Made by a program: the position numbers and the translations under genes. From assembly GCA_964017065.1 (NCBI GenBank), contig OZ024788.1, positions 9,155,761 through 9,219,760 of the forward strand: DNA of 64,000 nucleotides. Reading direction: 5' to 3'. The DNA comes from Haliclona indistincta. Taxonomy: Eukaryota; Porifera; Demospongiae; Haplosclerida; Chalinidae. This document shows, one piece after another, positions 24,438 to 33,958 of the stretch (positions are counted from its first letter, which is position 1; every line of letters starts with the position of its first letter). The notes below the pieces were generated by a model. That model saw only the letters and a list, made by a program, of their open reading frames with translations, was not told the origin of the DNA and searched no databases.

Positions 24438-24626
24438 ATGGAGTCGATCGAGTTTCCTACTGGTATCGCGTATGCTCTCTCCTGCTTGGGAAGAGAGCTA
24501 AAGCCGAAGCAGGAAGAAGCTGTTTACCATCTGTACCATGGTCAGGACGTATTTGCTTGGTTCCCCACCGGATATGGCAAGTCTCTGTGCTACCAACTGG
24601 TCAGTGCCGTTTCTCTTCGACTATAA
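24438..24626 (+). pseudogene. RecQ-type DNA helicase N-terminal fragment (transposon cargo)
   Basis: 62 codons from ATG: LKPKQEEAVYHLYHGQDVFAW (the helicase Q-motif/0 region) followed by FPTGYGKSLCYQL, the RecQ Walker A with GKS. RecQ family enzymes are 3'-5' ATP-dependent DNA helicases. After VSAV the frame runs out; the DEAH box and later motifs were not recognised downstream. It may be one exon of a longer spliced gene now lost, or the surviving piece of an autonomous element. Its place just inside the left inverted repeat suggests it belonged to the element rather than to the host. Confidence 0.6.
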
Positions 24627-24855
24627 GCAAAATCGTACTTCTTATGGAGCTGAGCGCTGGTTATTTCACCGCTAGTGTCGTTGATGATCGACCAGGTAAC
24701 AGGCCTTTTACAGCGAGTTGTTTCAGCAGGAATATTGAGTGGAAACGAAGGTATGAAGTACAGATGTGGACAGACAGCTGCTTGCTAGTGAGAATGATGT
24801 GACTATATATATATATATATGGGTCGTTTTTCATTACTATACACTGCTCCTGAAG

Positions 24856-25816
24856 CTATTGTGCATCGCCAGTCTTGTTTTTGTTACGCCTGGAGGAGTG
24901 AGTGACAGCTGTGTTGAGAATACTGAGCAGTGTGTGCGCCTTTGTGTCGAGCTCATCCATTGCCTGGCTCCACGCAAAATTTTCAGCTTCATCGAGTGTC
25001 ATTGACCTAAACAGGGATACAGGCTTGGCTTTCTTTTGACACAGGGAGGCACATTCGTCATCAACAATCAACAAACTCTCATCAAAACCTCATCTCTGAG
25101 CATAGCATGGTTGAAGATGGCTCTACAGATAGTGTGGATGTTTCCGCCAGCCAATGCCCTACCTCGCTTTTGAAAACTGTAACTCAAGGGAACTTCAACT
25201 CGTGCATATTTACTAGGTGAGTAAACCGATAATCATCTGTAATTTCAATAATTATGCGGTTTGTTATTAATAATCGTTGAGCTTTTTACCGTTACTGACT
25301 GTTCGTTGCAAATGTTGCCTGTGTCATGAGCTGCTGTATACGTAGAAATCATAATCATGACTACTTCAACTGTAAACTATGAATCTCTTTACCATTAGAC
25401 TCCTGAACTGATGATAGAGAAGGTGAAAGTGTCGCTATCTCTCAATGACTGTACTTCTAGGTTTGAAGCTAAGAAATGTTCACCTATTCTCATCAAGAAA
25501 CCATACCATCATCTTCTATACAAAAATTTAGCCTTCTTCCATAGCCTGCCACTGTCTGCCGCTTGCGTGCTGGTCTACACACCTGTGTGTGAGGAGAAGC
25601 ACCAGCTCCACTAGTGTCTTTTGCCCTCTTCCTCGGAGTGGTGGTACCTGTGACGACTGCTGATAGATGACCGCTGGTGATCGATGGTAGTTGTTGTTTC
25701 TCATTACTGGATTGAGCTAGCACTATGAATTCTTCAGCGGCAAGAAACTTTCTGTTGCATGGTCTACAGATATACTCCGAGTGTCCACTGATTGCCACAA
25801 CTGGACTGTTGATCAC
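24856..25816 (-). pseudogene. Uncharacterised multicopy-type protein, broken exons (transposon cargo)
   Basis: Minus-strand exons: 25816-25493 with YICRPCNRKFLAAEEFI (a Cys-x2-Cys pair) and a Ser/Thr/Pro-rich stretch; a middle part near 25230-25090 (KRGRALAGGNIHTICRAIFNHAML); and 25074-24856 with DDECASLCQKKAKPVSLFRSM, then ENFAWSQAMDELDTKAHTLLSIL. The pattern (Cys motif, basic spacer, NxECxxLC, then W...L...APxLxSxL) resembles uncharacterised proteins found in many copies in sponges and cnidarians; this is memory of the pattern, not a search. Stops separate the pieces. It shares the element with the RecQ-like fragment, on the opposite strand. Confidence 0.4.
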
Positions 25817-26363
25817 TCTGCTCAGTCTTTCCGCAACGCCTGATCTTCAAAACAGTGCCACACTGTGTTTAGAAATTACAGATCTACTGCAGATTCTGCA
25901 TAAAGCAGATGAAGCCATAACAACTGCCACACTGTTGATTCAGCTGTTTTATTTATTGTACCATGCGGTTGTTAATGGTATTCAGCGTTTATTAACTTAT
26001 GAATAATATTATTACTTACGCGCACTGTCGCGCAAGCGCACTATTACCCTTGCAGTGAGTACCAGGCCTAATTTTTCGCCGTTTCGTTCCGTTGCGTTTC
26101 TGCGTTGCGAAAAATTCGGCCTGGGGACGAGGCTAGTGCCTCTAGCACTATAAACTGTCCACACAGAAGCTCCTTGGGTCGCCAGCCATGTGCGCCACTA
26201 TAACAAACTTCATGTACCCCGGCTTTTGAAACTCCTCCCCTACCTCATGCTGTGCAGACTCGCGACAAACGATCAAAAGCAAGCAATATTTCTAGCTCGC
26301 CTCCACTCATCCATCTCATAAATAGTAGTTATATACCGACTGTGAGGTATATAACTACTTTAA

Positions 26364-27889
26364 CCCTTTAGGGCCTATAGCGGATTTAGCCGTCATAATT
26401 GACTCCACCTACTGTAGACGTCATAAATAGTGTGAAAAGTGCTCTAGAAAGGTCAAATAAAGTTTATTTGCAAAAGTTAACTTTACCTGAAAAAACCCAC
26501 TGTTTTTCGCCGCACCCTCCCCACTAAAATACATAGAACGGGGGATTTCGGCATTTTGGGGGCTTCAGGATGCCCGGAAATGCATACTTGGGCATAGAAT
26601 ATGGTCTAAACTATGCTGTTTGCTCACCTGGACACCACCAGGTTTTTGTATCAGTCACCAGGGCTAAACGAAGACCAAAATTGGCTGAAAAATGACAAGG
26701 TCGCAGCACTTAAGCGGCTTCAGTTCCGAATTGGGAGTGACCAACTCAGAGTTTAGTACATGGTCGTAAACTTTGACATGCCAGGAAAAAAACAGTGCTA
26801 GTTTGGAACAGCTAGCGTACTGCATGTTGTAGAAATCGCAAGACAAACTGTCAGTTTAAAGCAAGCCGAATTTTCGTCAAAATAATTCAGTCACTAAAGA
26901 GTTAAACCATAGTGCGCTGCTTGCCTAACGTCTAGCTGGCTACCTTGCATCGCAGGAAGACCGCAGAGCAGCCCGAGCGCCGTTTCTTTGTGTCGATTCT
27001 CGAACGCGGCAGCCATCTTGAAACGCGTGCGGGCTGTACACGATTTATAGCCCTCATTAACGCTCGTTACAACAAAGAGAATTATTCATACTATGGTTTA
27101 AAAGTTAAGTTAAAAAGTTTTAATTAAAAAGTAAAAATTGTAGGGATGACGCTTGCAAAAGTAAAGGAACAAGATGGGATGATGCTTGCAAAAGTGAAGT
27201 TTGCTTCTCTGGGTCGACCAAGTGAAAATCTAGTTTGCAGAAGTCAGGACGCTCTACTAGCACTTCATCTTCCAGTAAACACAATACATTAACTCTTTAG
27301 TGACTGAATTATTTTGACGAAAATTCGGCTTGCTCTAATCTGACAGTTTGTCTTGCGATTTCTACAACATGCAGTACGCTAGCTGTTCCAAACTAGCACT
27401 GTTTTTTCCTGGCATGTCAAAGTTCACGACCATGTACTAAACTCTGAGTTGGCCACTCCCACTTCGGAACTGAAGCCACTAAAGTGCTGTGACCTCGTCA
27501 TTTACCAGCCAATTTTGGTCTTCGTTTAGCCCTGGTGACTGATACAAAAACCTGGTGGTGTCCAGGTGAGCAAACAGCGTAGTTTAGACCATATTCTATG
27601 CCCAAGTATGCATTTCCGGGCATCCTGAAGCCCCAAAAATGCAGAAAGCGGCGAGGGGCTCCGCCCCTTTGAACCCCAGGTTAAAGGGGGACACCCCCCT
27701 TTAAAAATCCCCCGTTCTATATATTTTAGTGGGGAGGGCGCGGCGAAAAACAGTGGGTTTTTTCAGGTAAAGTTAGCTTTTGCAATTAAACTTTATTTGA
27801 CCTTTCTAGAGCACTTTTCACACTATTTATGACGTCTACAGTAGGTGGAGTCAATTATGACGGCTAAATCCGCTACAGGCCCTAAAGGG
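26364..27889. mobile_element. 1.5-kb TTAA-flanked foldback element
   Basis: Between TTAA at 26360-26363 and TTAA at 27890-27893 lies an element with giant inverted arms: about 26364-26907 and 27286-27889. Termini are CCCTTTAGGGCC and GGCCCTAAAGGG, typical of piggyBac-type (TTAA-targeting) elements. The right arm has an extra roughly 85 bp near 27640-27715 (GC-rich, with its own TTAAAGGGGG motif). The 380-bp centre shows no recognisable gene. It is non-autonomous. Confidence 0.8.
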
Positions 27890-28315
27890 TTAACTAAAGT
27901 GAATAAAAAAAATTATACAGACCTAACTAACTTTGATATTATAAAGAAATTGAAACAGGATGTCGTTATTAGCTGGCAATGGCTACGAGCACATCCCTAG
28001 CTGCATAACAACACCACTAAAAGTACTGCTGGGTTACCAAGTTCTAGCGAGACAGCCTACCGAGAATAACTCCATGCAGAGGCACAACAAAAAACATGCC
28101 TTATTGCCTGAAAAGCTTTTCAGCGGAGCTTGCCAGGTTGCTGAAACCATTATGTTTCTGTGGCCATCTTGAAACAAGGAATCCAGTAACGGAGAACTTT
28201 TGGCATAAACAGTATTTACATAACTTATCTTGGCTGCTGAGTACACAATATTAATTCTGAAAATTCTCCGTTACAGTATTGGCCAAGTGTAGCTGACCAT
28301 CTTGGCACTGCATAA

Positions 28316-28918
28316 GGCCCGGGTCACACTACGTTTCGACCCGCAAAAATCTGGATAATTAGCTTGCGTTTTTCCGGTCACACAACACGTTTTCAGACGT
28401 TGACGCAGACGTAGGCGTGAAGTTTTGATGTCGTGAACGTGGCGAACAGCACCGCGTTTGCGTCGACGTTCACAGCTCAATCCACGTGTCTGTGTTGTGT
28501 TTATGATTGCAAGCCACGCAAAAAGAAAAAAACTACTAGGAAACGCTGGGATTCTGATCAGTGCCAACTGTCCTCGGTCAGCACACCAAAAGCGCCTTGG
28601 GCTTCGAAGATATGGTTGTACAGCAGGTGATAAAAATAGCACTGTGGACATCAACGGTAACAGAAGGCGCTTTTACACCCGGCCAAGGAAGTACACCCGG
28701 CCGATAAAAGTAGATCGACGCCGGGTGTACTTCCTTGGGTTCTCAGAGGTGTTGTGACTGAACGCTGGAGAATTGGTCATAGTAGCAACAGCACAGCACA
28801 CTGGTTCCGCCATGATGAAATCATGGTTGGGTGTGACCGTGTCGCTACCCAAAATTCGTACGTTTGCATCGAAATCGGCAAACTTTTTGAAGTTACCAGA
28901 CGTAGTGTGACCCGGGCC
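28316..28918. mobile_element. PIF/Harbinger-type MITE, 603 bp
   Basis: The termini GGCCCGGGTCACACTACG and CGTAGTGTGACCCGGGCC are perfect inverted repeats, flanked on both sides by TAA (28313-28315, 28919-28921), the target size and sequence preferred by Harbinger elements. A second internal inverted repeat (ACACCCGGC / GCCGGGTGT) is at about 28675-28735. The internal open stretches look non-coding. Confidence 0.8.
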
Positions 28919-29104
28919 TAAGCATAGTCCGAGGCCTCATGCTCAAGTTTTGTACTGTTTTGAGCTTTCCCACCACATACACAAAGTACAGACTACAGAA
29001 GCCTATAATAATATTCATTCACAACCACAATAATTATGTTCACAAGTGCAGACCACCTTATGAATAATAAATAGTGTATTGGTTTTGTCCACATGAAAGT
29101 GAAT

Positions 29105-29610
29105 GACTGTAAAACGCGGAACGCGGAATACGGAATAAAAGTGGGCGTGTAAGGTGGGGTTGTTGATCAAAAATTAATGTAAACAACCGGTCAGTTCGCA
29201 CTGGGACATAGCACCTTGACTGGAATGGCGCCATTATGGTGTGGTCTCGCTAGAAACTAATCCCAAGACCCTAAAAACGTTCGCCTAACGGTGCCTAGTA
29301 TGGACCTAACAGCGCCCAGTATTCGCCTAACGGCGCTGTTAGGCGAATACTGGGCGCTGTTATGTCTATACTAGGCGCTGTTAGGCGAATACTGGGCGCT
29401 GTTAGGTCCATAATAGGCGTCGTTAGGCGAATACTGGGCGCTGTTAGGCAAACATTTTTAGGGTCTTGGGTTTAGTTTCTAGCGAGACTACGCCATAATG
29501 GCGTTTTGCAGTGCAAACTGACCAGTTGTTTACAGTAATTTTTGATCAACAACACCCACCTTACACGCCCACTATTATTCCGCTATTCCGTTATTCAGCG
29601 TTTTGCAGTC
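29105..29610. mobile_element. Foldback element with minisatellite core (copy 1)
   Basis: Inverted arms of about 165 bp (GTGGGCGTGTAAGGTGG near 29140 and CCACCTTACACGCCCAC near 29555) flank a core at 29275-29450 made of the unit GCGCCCAGTATTCGCCTAAC, present on both strands. The unit is the same as in the element at 53533-53909. Confidence 0.8.
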
Positions 29611-30279
29611 ACCTGAATTAATCATGGTGTACATGTACATGTAAACAGAAGTGGGTTAGCTTGTACAATATGGCGTATGGTGAAGGGTAGTGGGCAGCAA
29701 TACACGGTACATAGGCTGCAATGGTGGATGTAAAATAAAGCTGTCCTAGCCACTTACCACGAGTATTTGTCTATTATTTATTTATAAGCAATAAGGAGCT
29801 TACTGTATCAAGCTTGAGCTTCGAAAGAGTATAATAAGCCATGGTGCGTGCAGCTAAATCATGGAGTAGCCTACCTTACCATAGGGTTGTATTCTCTAAC
29901 AAGCAGCTTGTGTTGGCTGCACACATGTCACCTCCAGATGTGGTTTGGACCGTCCACACGAAGCGCGCTTTGAACTAAACTAGCTTCCAAACCGGATTAA
30001 ATGCTTTGTGCAAATGGGGCTATAACTATAGATCTACTAGAATTCTTTAAAGAACCTCTGGAAATAAAATTTATGCAAAAAAATCTACTCAACCACTATT
30101 GCTCTTCTGGAACTCCTAACTACACGACATAATTATGTTTACTGCCTAAAATTAAGTTCAAAAATGAATAACATGATCGACCTACAAAATCTTACGACTC
30201 AGGGACCACACTTGTATTGTTATAACTCTCTAAATTAAAGTCTTAGATTTATATGCTCCCGCGACTCCGTCTGACTCAC

Positions 30280-30595
30280 CTCTGATCTGTTCCACTGCTA
30301 GTAGTTCAGAGAGACAATCTACGAGAGCTTGTTTATTACACAACCTGAAAGCGTCAGCTAGTCTACTGTACGTTGCCTTCCTTCCTTGTTTCTCGTTCCA
30401 TGTCCTCAGCATTTCCATTCTCTGAGCTGGTACGGAAGTTAGGGCGTATCCGAGAATATTCTGCTCTTCTACTTTAGTGAGTCCCAGAAAAGGCGCCAAC
30501 TCTCTCCAGTCAGGAATCCACTGAGATATTTGCGCCAAATGAGCATCGGAACATGGCTGGTCCCACGACGACGTTGCTTGACTGTGAGACGCCAT
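30280..30595 (-). CDS. DEATH-domain first exon, assigned to NLR2
   Basis: From ATG 30595 in a good Kozak setting (AGGATGGCG) the minus strand encodes 105 residues plus one base, then a GTGAGT donor (phase 1). Residues about 15-100 form a DEATH domain: DAHLAQISQWIPDWRELAPFLGL, VEEQNILGYA, RMEMLRTWNEKQGRKAT, YSRLADAFRLC. DEATH domains pair with other DEATH proteins to build signalling platforms. The donor phase matches the phase-1 acceptor of the NACHT-LRR exon at 23759, 6.5 kb downstream on the same strand, giving a GAT codon at the join. The paralogous exon at 55445-55763 has the donor at the same aligned position. If the splice is not used, the frame would simply run to a stop at 30230. Confidence 0.7.
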
Positions 30596-30865
30596 CCTGA
30601 TTGTTGACATAAAGTTTAGAAACGCCCCTCGACTAGTCACGTGCTACATTCCAATGCCGAGCCTGAGCGAGCAGATTACTTTCAGTGGTAGGTGGAATGC
30701 AGTTATTATGTAAGAAAGCAAAATATTCCACAAAACACGTACGAGAGAGCATATCATAGAACATGCACTTCACAATAAAATCAATTTTTGTACTTTCTAA
30801 GATAGTTCGATAATTCTACTACAACATATCCTCATAATAATCACACATCACTAGTTGTCTACAGT

Positions 30866-31908
30866 GCTTCTCATCTAAAGAGTCCATTTTTTAATTTTCA
30901 ATAATTGGAAACATATTAACTCATAAAAACATTTTGCTTAACACTACAGTACTAAAACTTAATATTTACATTAATTCACCTTTCTTGAGTATGTTTGTCA
31001 AGTATTTATAGCCCATCTTTTATTTCAGTCTGAAAATATCAGCAGCGAAATGGACGCCATTAAATTCATTAGTTTTAACCAAATAAAAATTGTAATCCTG
31101 CTAGTTAAGAAAAAACATAAGACGTGCAGTTGAGTAGACTAGCCTTATGCCTTAGCTAATCACAGCTCTTCGCTCGTGGCTGTAACTTACACCGTCGGCG
31201 AATACGAGGTGCTGGTAGCAGCAGCACTCGCCCACTCTGTTCGTCTTCGTCTTAGTTATGACGTGCCAATGACTGTTGCCAGATTGATGACGTCAATTTA
31301 TCTGCATATCCGATAGAATATGCGGGAATGTACGGTCATCAACTTGGAAAACGTCATTGATACGTCATAACTAAGACGAAGACGAGCAGAGCGGGCGAGT
31401 GCTGCTGCTACCAGCACCTCGTATTCGCCGACGGTGTAAGTTACAGCCACGATCGAAGAGCTGTGATTAGCTAAGGCATAAGGCTACTTGCCTGCGGAGC
31501 GCTTTTTCTTAACTAACAAAATTAATGGAGTTAGTTGGTTAACTGTTTCGTACTTTGACTGCTGAGAGATTTTGCAAGCTAACAGTAGCGTATGTGAGAG
31601 TTAGACTTCCATTTTAACCCACATAATAGCTGACCTACATACTCAACTGCACGTCTTATGTTTTTTCTTAACTAGCAGGATTACAATTTTTATTTGATTA
31701 AAACTAATGAATTTAATGGCGTCCATTTCGCTGCTGATATTTTCAGACTGAAATAAAAGATGAGCTAAATACTTGACAAACATACTCAAGAAAGGTGAAT
31801 TAATGTAAATATTAAGTTGTAGTACTGTAGTGTTAAGCAAAATGTTTTTATGAGTTAATATGTTTCCAATTATTGAAAATTAAAAAATGGACTCTTTAGA
31901 TGAGAAGC
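30866..31908. mobile_element. Nested foldback element
   Basis: Outer inverted arms of about 270 bp (30866-31135 and 31638-31908; termini GCTTCTCATCTAAAGAGTCC and GGACTCTTTAGATGAGAAGC) enclose a second inverted-repeat element at about 31139-31490 with arms of some 120 bp (AGCCTTATGCCTTAGC / GCTAAGGCATAAGGCT). No protein recognised. It sits just upstream of the NLR2 DEATH exon and directly beside block B. Confidence 0.8.
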
Positions 31909-32015
31909 AGATCATGTAGATCATGATGATGATGATGATGATCATGTTGCTGTGTGTGTTCGTGTGAATATCATCATGTCAGAATGTGCAGCTTGTGTGG
32001 CGTTGGAGGGAGTTG

Positions 32016-33915
32016 AGTTACAGGGGAAAGCTGCCATGAGCTTCCAGCCATGTTGTGTGAACTGGTTGAGCACTGCAGCATGAGTAGTGGACACCTCACC
32101 AAACCTGAAGAGAGACAGAGATAGTAGCTAACAAGAGAAGATCGATACCATATTGATCATGGTGAGGCTACACCTGTATTATAGTGGTTTATTATCATGA
32201 TAGGTACACATAGCACGTTGACACTCCTTTACAGCTCAAAATTTAACCATGTTAAAATTACCGCTTTTTTCTACTGTTACATTATAAACTAGAGTTCTTA
32301 GAACACATACCCTGTGCGCTATGGTGTGCTGTACTAATTCCATGTGTAACTCATGTGAGCAGTTGCAAAACGCAGACTGTTGCAGTGAACTATAGTACAG
32401 TGAACACGCGTTTAATTGTTCGCTCAGTCTCACAATTGTGGCACACCCACATACCGGAATGTTCTAATCGGCGATGTTGCTAATATGAACACATGGCCAT
32501 AGCACGCGACAGGAGACTATCTCGACTTCGCGGGCGTCTTTCAAAGAATAAATATTCAACTACCAACCTGTTGAGAGCTATTTCATGACAATCTTCGAGC
32601 AGTAAGGCAGTACATTGCCAGAAATGTAATACATTTTTTGGACATTTGCTGTTTACGTATGAAAACGAACCACAAACGTACAAATTGTTTACTATGACTC
32701 TTGGAGAAGCTATTAAACTGCATTGGTGCTCTAAAACATCATCTGCTACCACAGGCAGACGGTCAACATCGCATACCGGAATAAACGTATTGCAAGCAAT
32801 GGTGGACGAAGAAACAAGCCATGGAACACACTTTTCAGCTTCCAGACGCCCCATAGCGTTTGAATCAAATACTCTACACTGCTAGAAGATACAAGGAGTT
32901 TGCTAACAACCTACTACTTGATCGCTGAAGGAATACAGCCAAGAAAGAACTGTTTTAGATCTGACCGTATTATGGTTTTATCTAATTATCTGTAATTTTT
33001 ACCTATTTTTCGCTGTTTTCATGCTAAAAATGGAACGCCCAAAATTCACCTACCGGAAACAAAATATGCACCAGGCGAAGCTATTTATAGCCTAGTACAA
33101 CAATCCCCGTCGAACTAGTGAATCTTTGTGCGATCTACTTAGAAAAACGGTTTCGAAATTTTGAAATCCTCCATTTTGTCAACATTTTGTATTACGCCAT
33201 TGAGAGAAATAGTGCAGAAATAGCATCGCGATTTGGAACGGTGAAACTACGTGCGAGCGCTTATAAACAACCATGACAGGTTAGCTAAGGTACTGTTATC
33301 TATGAATCACCGTCGAACTAAGGAATCATGTTGCTCGTTGGCTACTGCCACGGCGTTTTCTTGGTCCTCTCAATGCTCGCCATACGTTTCCCCGCGTTAA
33401 TTTACGGGAAAATATACGGTCAATTATTGTCCGTGTCCAATTATTTCTGGCAATGAACAGCTGCGTTTTTTGTACACACACACATTGTACATACGGACAT
33501 AGCCAAACGCTTAACCCTCCGGCGCCCACGGTAATAATATCTTTTACAGCATTGCTCCAACATGATGACTATAATGTCTATGGAAGGACAACTACTCATG
33601 ATACTATTGTACCAGCACTGGTAAGAGAGAAAAACTATTCTACTAAGATTATAATAGTGGGCAAAAAATGGAATCTGCCTATAAAACAATAAATGAGACA
33701 TGCTAAATCACCAAATTTTCTAAATATTTTGCGGCATGGTACATGTGTACTCTTCATACCATCCTCTGTCGTCTGATATCGTCTTTGGAGCAGCACTACT
33801 CAATTCCATCATCAGCTCAGGATCCAGGTTCCCGTTCACTCGTAACCCGGGACGTGATCCATAGAATATCTCCACTGTACTGTACTGGAGCTTTGGTTGA
33901 ATAGAGTCTGAGATA
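32016..33915 (-). pseudogene. GFRP-like exons, block B, separated by unrelated insert
   Basis: The second exon (about 32106-32016) reads like its block A twin with one change in the CAGCTTTCCCC region; the first exon (about 33888-33741) keeps FYGSRPGLRVNG and NLDPELMM. Between them 32150-33735 has no counterpart in block A (2935-3335). That insert has no recognised gene; the open stretches at 32480-32885 are in opposite strands over the same DNA and neither looks conserved. Terminal repeats of the insert were not found. Confidence 0.35.
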
Positions 33916-33958
33916 ACAAACAAACACACCAGAGTATGAGAACTACATGTGGCTACTT

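Larger units (their letters stand above)
24223..26134. mobile_element. 1.9-kb TIR element with RecQ-like cargo and 10-bp target duplication
   Basis: The ends are inverted repeats of about 100 bp (starting TGGCCTCGTCCCCAGGCC; the other end finishes GGCCTGGGGACGAGGCT). The element is flanked by the direct repeat AGTGCCTCTA at 24213-24222 and 26135-26144. It contains a RecQ-helicase-like exon on plus and a family of uncharacterised exons on minus. A 10-bp duplication fits Mutator-like elements, but no transposase was found, so the superfamily is open. It lies in the first intron of NLR2. Confidence 0.8.

Noticed and set aside
28458..28757. Basic 99-codon open frame as a Myb-like gene of the PIF-type element
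   Set aside because: Reads through an internal inverted repeat and shows no SANT pattern; treated as non-coding MITE interior.
32480..32854. 124-codon minus-strand open frame
   Set aside because: Overlaps an 80-codon open frame on plus, no recognisable motif, lies in an insert of unknown origin.
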